From the NCBI GenBank assembly GCA_026419195.1, contig JANZZV010000001.1, positions 310,001 through 374,000 on the forward strand: 64,000 bases of DNA. Reading direction: 5' to 3'. This document shows positions 37,787 through 45,473 of this stretch, in pieces. Numbering within the stretch: the first letter of the stretch is position 1; the number at the start of each line of letters is the position of its first letter. Position numbers and translations under genes: made by a program. Under the pieces are notes generated by a model. That model ran no database searches. It saw only the letters and a program-made list of their open reading frames with translations, and was not told the origin of the DNA. The DNA is from Fervidobacterium sp. (GTDB lineage: Bacteria; Thermotogota; Thermotogae; Thermotogales; Fervidobacteriaceae).

Positions 37787-39616
37787 TCACAATTTTTTTA
37801 ATTCGAATGGTGCAAATTCGATTTTCTTGTTGCCCATATAAATTATGTTTTTTGAATTTCTCAAGTTTAACACGTAAACTTCCGAATTTCTCGTTTCAGA
37901 AAACTCAGCGTCTATGCCAACAAACTTTGGATTTAAGGAATAGGAAAGAAGCTTCTTCCAGCCGTCTTCATCTAGAACACCTGTTATGTAAAATCTTCCA
38001 TGTTTTTCTGTAACCAACGGTGAACCGTCCTCGAAGATCCCAATTACATTTGCATCAAAGACTTCAATTTCATCTTTCCAGTATCCTACTTCGATTTTCT
38101 GATTAAATATAAATCCACTACATTTATTGACAGCTCCAAAGTCCATTACTTCTATACCCACTTCTTCTATGAGGCCTTGTGGAGTTCTTTCAACTATCCA
38201 ATTTTGCTCGTCTTTCAAACCTGACATACAAGTTATGTAGACCATTCCTTTGAATTTCTTTATCTTCTCAACAAAAACATTACTGATTTTGAAGGCGTAG
38301 GGAACTATTAAAACTTTGTAGTCCTGGATATCATCGTCATCGAAAACAAAGTCAACATTATAACCCAGCTTTCTTATGGATTTGAATATCTCGACCACAC
38401 TATCCCAATACCTAAACTTTCTATTGACGTGATTTATCCTGTGGATCCATTCATTTTCATAACTAAAATAAACGGCAACCTCTCTCTTAGGCTCCAAAAC
38501 ACCGAGAGTTTCTGATTTAACTCTGTTAAATTCCTCCAGTCTTTTCGTCTTTCTACCAGCGTAATCAACGAGCCCTCCGTGATATTGTTCAGCTCCAAAC
38601 CTTATCTGATCAAACCTAAACGGCATAACACCAAAAGCACCATTGAGAAAACCTTGCTTTATCCACATTCCCAAATATTCTGCTCCATAATTTTCGTTTA
38701 CTTCCCTCCAATTCACACGGCCCGGTTGTTGTTCAATTACCAAAAACGGTGCCTTTTTCAAAGATCGCATTAACGTGTGATTGGCTGATTGTCTCAAAGG
38801 GTCGTAATCAACTGTTGCAATATAATTATCCCAAGATACAAAATCTAAAATTTTCGACATTTTTCTGTAATCTATATCCATGAAATCAACCATAAAATTA
38901 TGTGTGATAGGTTTATCTGAGTATTTTCTGATAATACTTATTTGCAGATTCATAAAATCAATTGAGCTATCAGACATAAACCTATATATATCAAGCATTT
39001 GGTGGGGGTTTTCAAATGTAGGAGTATTTATTGGAAATACAATTTGTTCCCAATCGCTATAAACCTGACTCCAAAACACAGTACCCCAAGATTTGTTCAG
39101 ATTGTCCAAAGTTTTGTACTTATCTTTAAGCCATTGTATGAATGCTCTTCTATCATCTTCATTGAAAGAATAAGTTGTTGAATGACAACCAAACTCGTTA
39201 TCAATCTGCCAAATATCAATTTCTTTCCCATATCTTTTAGCATACTCTTCTGTGATTCTCATTGCGTATTCACGATAAACCTTAGAATTTGTAGAGTAAT
39301 GCCTACGACTTCCAAACTCTCTAAGTTGACCTTTATAATCAACTGGTAAAATTTCTGGATATTTTCTTATAAGCCACGCAGGAGGTGTTGCTGTTGGCGT
39401 TCCAAGTATTATCCTTATGCCATTTTCTTTTAACTTTGAAATTGCCTTATCGAGCACAGAAAAATCGTATGCCCCTTCCTTTGGTTCAACAACGCTCCAT
39501 GCGAATTCACCTATACGTACCCATTCAACTCCATATTTTTTCATTAGCTGAATATGCTCGTCCCAAACGCTTTCATCCCAATGTTCTGGATAGTAGTCTG
39601 AACCATAGATTTCCAT
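37787..39616 (-). CDS. Beta-galactosidase, glycoside hydrolase family 42
   Basis: 609 residues, cytoplasmic. The N-terminus YGSDYYPEHWDESVWDEHIQLMKKYGVEWVRIGEFAWSVVEP is typical of GH42. The acid/base Glu141 is in WQIDNEFGCH and the nucleophile Glu295 is in FLVIEQQPGRVNW, matching Thermus GH42 positions closely. A trimerisation domain (about 370-550) and a small C-terminal beta domain follow. It is the first gene of the galactoside operon; ATG follows GGGGGA. Confidence 0.96.
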   Translation of the reverse strand: MEIYGSDYYPEHWDESVWDEHIQLMKKYGVEWVRIGEFAWSVVEPKEGAYDFSVLDKAISKLKENGIRIILGTPTATPPAWLIRKYPEILPVDYKGQLREFGSRRHYSTNSKVYREYAMRITEEYAKRYGKEIDIWQIDNEFGCHSTTYSFNEDDRRAFIQWLKDKYKTLDNLNKSWGTVFWSQVYSDWEQIVFPINTPTFENPHQMLDIYRFMSDSSIDFMNLQISIIRKYSDKPITHNFMVDFMDIDYRKMSKILDFVSWDNYIATVDYDPLRQSANHTLMRSLKKAPFLVIEQQPGRVNWREVNENYGAEYLGMWIKQGFLNGAFGVMPFRFDQIRFGAEQYHGGLVDYAGRKTKRLEEFNRVKSETLGVLEPKREVAVYFSYENEWIHRINHVNRKFRYWDSVVEIFKSIRKLGYNVDFVFDDDDIQDYKVLIVPYAFKISNVFVEKIKKFKGMVYITCMSGLKDEQNWIVERTPQGLIEEVGIEVMDFGAVNKCSGFIFNQKIEVGYWKDEIEVFDANVIGIFEDGSPLVTEKHGRFYITGVLDEDGWKKLLSYSLNPKFVGIDAEFSETRNSEVYVLNLRNSKNIIYMGNKKIEFAPFELKKL

Positions 39617-39670
39617 ATTTAGTCCCCCTTTGTTAGTTGTTTTTTGCTATAGTTAATTGATTGATTAATA

Positions 39671-39698
39671 ATTGTATTGGTAACGTTACCGGTACAAT
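39671..39698 (-). promoter_or_regulatory. Promoter of the galactoside operon
   Basis: On the minus strand TTGTAC (39692-39697) and TACAAT (39670-39675 region), spacer about 16, lie exactly over the operator palindrome. The GH42 start is about 55 bases downstream. Confidence 0.6.
39672..39697. promoter_or_regulatory. LacI-type operator in the galactoside operon promoter
   Basis: A 26-base palindrome centred between 39684 and 39685. The core GGTAACGTTACC is a perfect 12-base palindrome (39679-39690), and the outer arms TTGTA/TACAA also match, with 11 of 13 positions paired overall. It fills the spacer of the minus-strand promoter. The LacI-type gene in the operon is the obvious candidate regulator. 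Confidence 0.85.
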
Positions 39699-39821
39699 TC
39701 AAGTATAATTAAAGCAAAATGTTTGCAATGTTCAAAATCTGAATATTGTTTAATAATAGCCATTAGAGTTGATTAAATCAAGATCTTTAGTTATTTCTTC
39801 TGCTTTCCTGTAATTCCTTTC

Positions 39822-39849
39822 TTGCGTGATTCTTTATATGTGTTAAAAT
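39822..39849 (+). promoter_or_regulatory. Candidate promoter of the divergent MFS gene
   Basis: TTGCGT at 39822-39827 and TAAAAT at 39844-39849, spacer 16. Transcription would start near 39856-39858, at the proposed ATG itself. Confidence 0.45.
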
Positions 39850-39857
39850 TAGTTCGT

Positions 39858-41102
39858 ATGGCGAAGTATATGAATCCTTATAGAGCGTTGAAAAACAAGC
39901 ATTACAGAAAATTTTGGATAGCTCAGAGCATATCTTTAATTGGTTCTTGGATCGATACCACTCTAAGAGGGTGGGTAGCTGTTAGTTTATTCTCTGAACA
40001 GAAAGCTGCAGGATTCATAGGATTGATTGCCTTTTTAAAAGGATTTCCTTCTGTTTTCTTCTCCCCGGTAGCAGGTGTTATGATAGATTGGTTTGGTTCT
40101 AAGACCATACTGTTTTTTACGCAGTTGATTGATGCTCTCAACGCCTTTGTGATGGCATATCTTGTTTGGAAAGGTCTTCTTTCACCCGTTTTTTTGCTTC
40201 TTTTAAGTTTGGCAATGGGGATTACAAGTGGATTTTACTTGCCTTCAAGGAATACTTTTATTTCCTCTGTGGTAGAAAAGACTTTGTTACCAAATGCATT
40301 AGCGTTGCATTCTATGATATTCAACGTTGCACGTATGGTTGGTCCTACAATAGCAGGGTTCGTTGTCAAATACTATGGTTTACAAGTTGGATTTATAATC
40401 AATGCAATATCGTTTCTTCCTCTTTTGGTTGTGTTGCTAATTATTCCAGAGCAACCAACTGTTCAATCAAATACGAAAAATTCACTGAGAAAATTTTTTG
40501 TGGATCTTGTGGATGGTATCAAATATACCCTCAAAGACAAGAATATAAGTTCTACTTTATTAGGTCTCAGTGTGTATTCTCTTTTTGGTATGCCGTTTGG
40601 AATGCTTATGCAAGCTTTTGTGAAAAGTGTTGTGAAATCAGATATCGTTGGCTACGGTATTATAATGGGGTTCATGGGAATTGGTGCGTTTATAGGTGCT
40701 AATATAGTTGCGGCTATTAATCCTGAACGGTTGATAAAACTTCATGAAGAAATACTATTACTTATAATAGGTCTAAACGTATTTGTTGCAGCTTTGTATC
40801 CGAAACTCACTCCATACAGCGCATTGTTGATAGGTGCTTGCCAATCGTCGTTCTTCAACATAACAAACAGCAGGACACAATTCCTATCACCTTCATCGAT
40901 GAAAGGGAGAATCATGTCACTGTATTCTTTTATAAATACAGGTGGTTCACCACTTGGTACATTCCTCTTAGGTGTACTCGGCAATGTTCTTGGTGTTAGA
41001 AGCTCTTATTTTATTTCCTCGTTCATTTTGCTTTCCTACGCTGTTGGCAAAATTGGTTTAGTCAACCATCCAAAAATGTCAAAGAGCGATCCTGAAAGAT
41101 AA
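39858..41102 (+). CDS. MFS transporter of the EntS/MFS_3 type
   Basis: About 414 residues with twelve predicted membrane helices. The pattern FWIAQSISLIGSWIDTTLRGWV, then SGFYLPSRNTFISSVVEKTLLPNALALHSMIFNVARMVGPTIAGFVV, resembles the MFS_3 group, which includes exporters such as EntS. ATG 39858 gives the usual short N-terminus. It lacks a ribosome site, and a plausible promoter lies just upstream, so the mRNA may be leaderless. ATG 39870 is another possible start. It is divergent from the galactoside operon; substrate unknown, and export is as likely as sugar uptake. Confidence 0.87.
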   Translation: MAKYMNPYRALKNKHYRKFWIAQSISLIGSWIDTTLRGWVAVSLFSEQKAAGFIGLIAFLKGFPSVFFSPVAGVMIDWFGSKTILFFTQLIDALNAFVMAYLVWKGLLSPVFLLLLSLAMGITSGFYLPSRNTFISSVVEKTLLPNALALHSMIFNVARMVGPTIAGFVVKYYGLQVGFIINAISFLPLLVVLLIIPEQPTVQSNTKNSLRKFFVDLVDGIKYTLKDKNISSTLLGLSVYSLFGMPFGMLMQAFVKSVVKSDIVGYGIIMGFMGIGAFIGANIVAAINPERLIKLHEEILLLIIGLNVFVAALYPKLTPYSALLIGACQSSFFNITNSRTQFLSPSSMKGRIMSLYSFINTGGSPLGTFLLGVLGNVLGVRSSYFISSFILLSYAVGKIGLVNHPKMSKSDPER

Positions 41103-41161
41103 ATATGTGAAATTATCTATCCGTTGCTTGCCAAATCTCATTGTGCTATGTTTTGTATGTG

Positions 41162-41191
41162 TTGCATATAAAGCACAACATATGGTATAAT
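41162..41191 (+). promoter_or_regulatory. Promoter of nrdJ with palindromic -10 region
   Basis: TTGCAT at 41162-41167 and TATAAT at 41186-41191, spacer 18. The -10 element is the middle of a perfect palindrome ATGGTAT-A-ATACCAT (41182-41196). A TTGTGCT/AGCACAA pair flanks the region (41141-41147, 41172-41178). Confidence 0.6.
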
Positions 41192-41240
41192 ACCATGGTG
41201 TTTAAAGGTTTTTACATTTAGGAGCTTAGGAGGGGTATTT

Positions 41241-43766
41241 ATGTACTCTGAATTATCTGTCTTAATTGAGCATTGGAAAGGTGTCGAATTATCTAAGAAT
41301 GCCTACAAGATACTCTCAGAGAGGTATTTTTTGAAAAGTGCATCAGGAGATTTTCTTGAAACAAAGTGGGATGATATATGTAGACGTGTTGCAAGGGTTG
41401 TTGCAACTGCAGAACTTGTGAATAACCCTTTGATAAAGGAAAAATCACCAACAGAACAACTTGACACGGTAAAATTTTGGGAATCTATCTTTTTTGACTT
41501 CCTCAAATCACGTATATTTATTCCCAATAGTCCCACCCTTTTTAATTCGGGTATGGGAGTTAGACACGAATTGTTGTGGAAACCGTTAGAACAGATGAGT
41601 TTGGAGGATTATTGGGAAATTTATAACACGAGGAATCACCTTCACATGCTTTCTGCCTGCTTCGTGGTACCAGTTGAGGATAGCATAGAGGGTATTTTCG
41701 AAGCTGTAAAGGAATATGCTCTGATAACCAAAGCTGGAGGAGGTATCGGTAGTAATTTCTCAAGACTTAGACCAAAGGGGAGTTTTGTTGCAGGGACGCA
41801 TGGACAGGCAAGTGGACCAGTATCATTTATGCACGTTTTCAATTCAGCAGTTGGTGTGGTTGAACAGGGTTACAGGCGTAGAGGAGCACTTATGGGTATA
41901 CTAAATATTGACCATCCAGATATAGAAGAGTTTATTACTGCTAAAGAAGGTAACGATGGCGAAAAAGTGTTAAAGTTTTTTAATATATCGGTTGGAATAC
42001 CAATGGAGCGTCAAGAATTGTTGAAACTTTACATGGAAGATGCTGAGATAGAACTTAAACATCCAAAATCTAGTACCGTAAGAAAAATTAAAGTTAAGGA
42101 ATTAATAAATAAGATGGCTAAGAACGCGTGGAAAACTGGTGATCCGGGATTAGCATTCCTTGGTGAGATGAATAAATACTATGCAATGTATCCTGAGATG
42201 GTGATCGAAAGTACAAATCCATGTGGAGAGATAGGTCTTGCACCGTACGAAGCGTGCAACCTTGGATCAATAGATGTTGCTAAATTTTATAAGGATGGAA
42301 AATTCCATTGGAATGCGTTTGCTCAAGCAACAAGGTTGGCTGTAAGGTTTCTTGATAACGTGATAGATGTCAATGTTTTTCCACTCGAGAAAATTACCAG
42401 GGCAGTTAAAGAGAGTAGAAGAATAGGTTTAGGGATAATGGGATTTGCAGACTTACTTTATTTAATGGATATACCTTACAATGAACATGAAGGGAGACAA
42501 TTTGCGGCAGATATGACAGCCTTTATGGCGTTACACGGGCATGACGAATCAAACAAAATTGCCAGAGAAAAAGGAAGCTTTCCTGTTTTTGAAAAGAGTA
42601 GATATTACAAAGAAAATGGCTTTGTTCCATTTGCAATGGGGATGAGTAAATACGACGAAGAATTGAGAGATGTTTTCAGAGAAGCCAAAAGTGGTAAAAG
42701 AAATGTAGCAGTTCTAACTATCGCACCAACTGGTTCGATTTCAAACATAGCTGATACAAGCAGTGGTCTTGAACCAAATTTCTTACTTGCTTATGTACGC
42801 TACATGAACAAACATGACGGTGGCAGGGAGCCTTTGTTCTATGTAAATAGGGTCCTTGAGGAAAAACTTTCACCTCAGATTCTTGAGAAGATCAAAGAGC
42901 GTTTAGTGGAGAAAGGATCGCTCAAAGATCTACCCGAGGTTCCTGAGCATATAAAACGTGTTTTTGTTACTGCTATGGATATATCTCCAATGGATCATTT
43001 GCTCATGCAAGACGCATTTCAAAGATATGTCGATAACAATATATCAAAGACAATAAATATGCCAAATAGTGCCACAGAAGAAGACGTACTTAACATATAC
43101 CTTGAAGCCATGAAGTTAAACATTAGAGGATTAACAATTTACAGAGACGGCTCGTTGCAAACGCAGGTTCTTACAGCTGCAAAAAATCTAAAAACAAAAG
43201 ATGCACCAAAGGTACAATTCTTTTTACTCGATGAAAAACACAAGTTACGACCAAGACCAAGAAAGGAGACGCTTAGAAGCGTTACAAGAAAGTTCAAAAC
43301 AGACACGGGAACCACTTATATTACTGTAAGTTTTGACGATAATGGAGAAGCTGTTGAAATATTCCTTTCTAATGGGACAGAACTTGCGGAGGCCATTGGA
43401 AGACTAAGTTCGATTGCTCTAAGAGCAGGTGTGTCAGCCGAAGAAATACTCGAGCAGCTTAGAAAAGTCAAAGGAACGTACACTCCTGCATTAGCAAAAG
43501 AAATCAAAAGTGCGGTGGATGATTTTGCTGAACTTTGGGGTGAGACACAAATTGGAGAGATAGACACCTTTGTCGTAGATGGTACGGTGAAGACACCCGA
43601 AGAAATTGAAAAGTTTGTGACAGCGAATGGTTTAGAATGGAGCGAAGGATATTACGTTGATGCTGACGGAAATACCTATTGTCCATCGTGTTTGTCAAAG
43701 AACAGCATTTTGAAACAAGAAGGTTGTACAAGTTGTAGAAAATGTGGTTGGAGTAAATGTAGCTGA
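41241..43766 (+). CDS. nrdJ: Ribonucleotide reductase, adenosylcobalamin-dependent (class II)
   Basis: 841 residues. Makes deoxyribonucleotides without oxygen. Class II/NrdJ marks: NSPTLFNSGMG, MLSACFVVPVEDSIEGIF with one redox Cys, GGIGSNFSRLRPKGS, NPCGEIGLAPYEACNLGSID with the thiyl-radical Cys and Glu, and APTGSISNIADTSSGLEP. The C-terminus is a Cys-rich ribbon (YCPSCLSKNSILKQEGCTSCRKCGWSKC), which probably carries the redox-shuttle cysteines and zinc. No NrdB-type partner is adjacent. ATG 41241 follows GGAGGGG. Single-gene unit with promoter and terminator. Confidence 0.96.
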   Translation: MYSELSVLIEHWKGVELSKNAYKILSERYFLKSASGDFLETKWDDICRRVARVVATAELVNNPLIKEKSPTEQLDTVKFWESIFFDFLKSRIFIPNSPTLFNSGMGVRHELLWKPLEQMSLEDYWEIYNTRNHLHMLSACFVVPVEDSIEGIFEAVKEYALITKAGGGIGSNFSRLRPKGSFVAGTHGQASGPVSFMHVFNSAVGVVEQGYRRRGALMGILNIDHPDIEEFITAKEGNDGEKVLKFFNISVGIPMERQELLKLYMEDAEIELKHPKSSTVRKIKVKELINKMAKNAWKTGDPGLAFLGEMNKYYAMYPEMVIESTNPCGEIGLAPYEACNLGSIDVAKFYKDGKFHWNAFAQATRLAVRFLDNVIDVNVFPLEKITRAVKESRRIGLGIMGFADLLYLMDIPYNEHEGRQFAADMTAFMALHGHDESNKIAREKGSFPVFEKSRYYKENGFVPFAMGMSKYDEELRDVFREAKSGKRNVAVLTIAPTGSISNIADTSSGLEPNFLLAYVRYMNKHDGGREPLFYVNRVLEEKLSPQILEKIKERLVEKGSLKDLPEVPEHIKRVFVTAMDISPMDHLLMQDAFQRYVDNNISKTINMPNSATEEDVLNIYLEAMKLNIRGLTIYRDGSLQTQVLTAAKNLKTKDAPKVQFFLLDEKHKLRPRPRKETLRSVTRKFKTDTGTTYITVSFDDNGEAVEIFLSNGTELAEAIGRLSSIALRAGVSAEEILEQLRKVKGTYTPALAKEIKSAVDDFAELWGETQIGEIDTFVVDGTVKTPEEIEKFVTANGLEWSEGYYVDADGNTYCPSCLSKNSILKQEGCTSCRKCGWSKCS

Positions 43767-43805
43767 TCTTATTTGTTGGTGATTTCCAAAAAAGTCATAG
43801 AAAAT

Positions 43806-43840
43806 AAAAAAATGTCCTGACATTTGTCAGGACATTTTTT
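43806..43840. terminator. Bidirectional terminator between nrdJ and rex
   Basis: Nine-base stem TGTCCTGAC/GTCAGGACA (43813-43821 with 43826-43834), loop ATTT, flanked by an A-run on the left and a T-run on the right, so it can act in both directions. Confidence 0.92.
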
Positions 43841-44489
43841 ACACTTTTTCTTCAGTATCTTCTCCATCATAACTTTGAAAGTTTTTTATTATGGAATACG
43901 CAAGTGTCTCAAATGATAAAGTAATGTCAACATCTTCAACAGGCAATTTGCTTTTTAATTTAACAGGAGAGAAATTAACAATGCCTTTGATACCTACACT
44001 TTCTATTTGTTCTACAACTATTTGGGCTGAATTCTCAGGGACAGCGACAACTGCAATTTCTATATTTAGTTCCTCAGTTATTTTTTTAAGTTCATTTATG
44101 TGGGATACCGTAATACCACCGATTTTTTTTCCAACCTTTTCATTGTCGTTGTCAAATATAGCAACTACTCTAAATTTGTGTTTCACCAAACCTGGATAAT
44201 TTGCCAAGGCACTTCCAAGATTCCCAGCACCTATTATCGCTACATTCCATTCCTTGTTAACACCAATTATGTGTGCGATTTCACTAACTAACTTCTTGAC
44301 GTTATAGCCAAGTCCTCTCTTACCAAACTCGCCAAAATACGATAAATCTTTCCTCACTTGACTTGGTTTTATGTTTAAACGGTGTGCAATATCTTGCGAC
44401 GATACAAAATTTACACCCTCGTCTTTGAATCTCAAAAGACACCGATAATATAAACCAAGCCTCTTCACAGTTGGTTTCGGAATTTTCAC
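43839..44489 (-). CDS. rex: Redox-sensing transcriptional repressor Rex
   Basis: 216 residues. The N-terminal winged helix (about 1-80) includes NFVSSQDIAHRLNIKPSQVRKDLSYFGEFGKRGLGY. The Rossmann domain starts at VAIIGAGNLGSAL and binds NAD(H). Rex senses the NADH/NAD+ ratio and represses fermentation and energy genes. GTG 44489 follows GGGGGGA. Its own promoter carries a Rex-like operator (44513-44530), so it is probably self-regulated. Confidence 0.96.
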   Translation of the reverse strand: MKIPKPTVKRLGLYYRCLLRFKDEGVNFVSSQDIAHRLNIKPSQVRKDLSYFGEFGKRGLGYNVKKLVSEIAHIIGVNKEWNVAIIGAGNLGSALANYPGLVKHKFRVVAIFDNDNEKVGKKIGGITVSHINELKKITEELNIEIAVVAVPENSAQIVVEQIESVGIKGIVNFSPVKLKSKLPVEDVDITLSFETLAYSIIKNFQSYDGEDTEEKV

Positions 44490-44512
44490 AAAAGTCCCCC
44501 CTAGGTGTTAAA

Positions 44513-44530
44513 TAGTTAATTTCTTCACAA
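44513..44530. promoter_or_regulatory. Rex-type operator in the rex promoter
   Basis: Minus-strand TTGTGAAGAAATTAACTA matches the TTGTTAA-N4-TTAACAA type Rex motif at 12 of 14 defined positions. It begins at the last base of the -10 element and covers the presumed start site of rex. Confidence 0.65.
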
Positions 44531-44558
44531 TTTTATCATAAATGCGAAAAAGTATCAA
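44530..44558 (-). promoter_or_regulatory. Promoter of rex
   Basis: On the minus strand TTGATA (44553-44558) and TAAAAT (44530-44535), spacer 17, with the Rex-type operator just downstream. Confidence 0.6.
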
Positions 44559-44586
44559 GCACATTACGGAAAAACAAAAAGTTGCA

Positions 44587-45228
44587 TCACAAACCAAGTT
44601 CAAAGGTTGTAAGAATTACCTTTATTCTTTTTGGTTGTCTGAAGGAAGATTCGACAATTAAAAAGTAGTTACATATTCTTTGATCCGATGCACAGTCGTG
44701 GCAGAAACCTGTAGCATTACAAGGTGTTTTTAGTTCAAGTCTTTTTGCATTCATGGGAGATATCATTCTTACGCGTTCTATAGCTTCATCTAAATTTTTT
44801 ACGACCTTATTTACGCTTACGACAAGAATAATGTTCTTAGGACCAAAAGCGATTGCAGCAACACGATTACCATTTCCATCCAGAAAAATTAACTTTCCAT
44901 CTTCAGTTACAGCGTTGGCACTACATAGATAAAAATCAGAAGAAAATGCTGCAATTTCAAGATTTCTCCTTTCTTCTGGAGTTTTTGCTTTAGTTCTATC
45001 AATAAAGTTGTATTTTTCACTTCTAAGCATATCCAAAATACCAGACTCTAAGATACTCAACGAACCTCCTGAAGCAACGGTAGCTCCTTGTGGTATCATT
45101 AAATTTATCAAGTTAATTAAATCTTCTTCACTTTTAGCGATATGAACTTCAAAAGCCCTTTTTTCCAAGGATTTTTTCACTGTCTGTGCAACATGTTCGT
45201 ATTTCCAAGTGTATAGTTCCTCACGCAT
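44587..45228 (-). CDS. LUD domain protein (LutC/YkgG-like, DUF162)
   Basis: 213 residues. The LUD domain includes IPQGATVASGGSLSILESGILDML and AFSSDFYLCSANAVTEDGKLIFLDGNGNRVAAIAFGPKNIILVVSVNKVV. Near the C-terminus is a four-Cys pattern, PCNATGFCHDCASDQRICNYF, that could hold an iron-sulfur cluster or metal. LutA and LutB, partners of lactate oxidation, are absent, so the stand-alone protein may do something else. ATG 45228 follows GGAGGG; an ATG 18 bases upstream lies before that site. Confidence 0.9.
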   Translation of the reverse strand: MREELYTWKYEHVAQTVKKSLEKRAFEVHIAKSEEDLINLINLMIPQGATVASGGSLSILESGILDMLRSEKYNFIDRTKAKTPEERRNLEIAAFSSDFYLCSANAVTEDGKLIFLDGNGNRVAAIAFGPKNIILVVSVNKVVKNLDEAIERVRMISPMNAKRLELKTPCNATGFCHDCASDQRICNYFLIVESSFRQPKRIKVILTTFELGL

Positions 45229-45260
45229 AAAGTTCCCTCCTAACAAAAAGATGATTTCAA

Positions 45261-45291
45261 AAAAAACAAGCGAGACCTTTAACGGTCTCGC
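45261..45291 (-). terminator. Terminator of tRNA-Asp
   Basis: Eight-base stem GCGAGACC/GGTCTCGC (45270-45277 with 45284-45291). On the minus strand a T-rich run follows at 45268-45258. Confidence 0.85.
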
Positions 45292-45302
45292 TATTTAAGT
45301 GT

Positions 45303-45380
45303 TGGCGGGGACGACGAGATTTGAACTCGCGGCCACCGGTGTGACAGACCGGCGTGCTAACCAGGCTGCACCACGTCCCC
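45303..45380 (-). tRNA. tRNA-Asp (GTC)
   Basis: Full cloverleaf on the minus strand. Acceptor stem GGGGACG pairs with CGTCCCC, discriminator G, and the 3' CCA is encoded. Anticodon stem CCGGT/ACCGG with loop CTGTCAC gives anticodon GTC for Asp; the T loop reads TTCAAAT. Standard-length D arm. Confidence 0.97.
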
Positions 45381-45412
45381 GTCTGTTGTCAGTTTGCCAC
45401 TGACCGTGTTAT

Positions 45413-45441
45413 ATTCTGCCACAAGGTGTTTATTTTGTCAA
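45413..45441 (-). promoter_or_regulatory. Promoter of tRNA-Asp
   Basis: On the minus strand a perfect TTGACA (45436-45441) and CAGAAT (45413-45418), spacer 17, about 33 bases upstream of the mature tRNA. Confidence 0.65.
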
Positions 45442-45473
45442 TAGGTGTTTTCAAAATTGCACCTTGTAGTACA

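Noticed and set aside
41103-41240. Cobalamin riboswitch or NrdR box before nrdJ
   Set aside because: The gap is only 138 bases, with a promoter about 50 bases before the start codon. There is no room for a B12 riboswitch and no sequence resembling the NrdR consensus.
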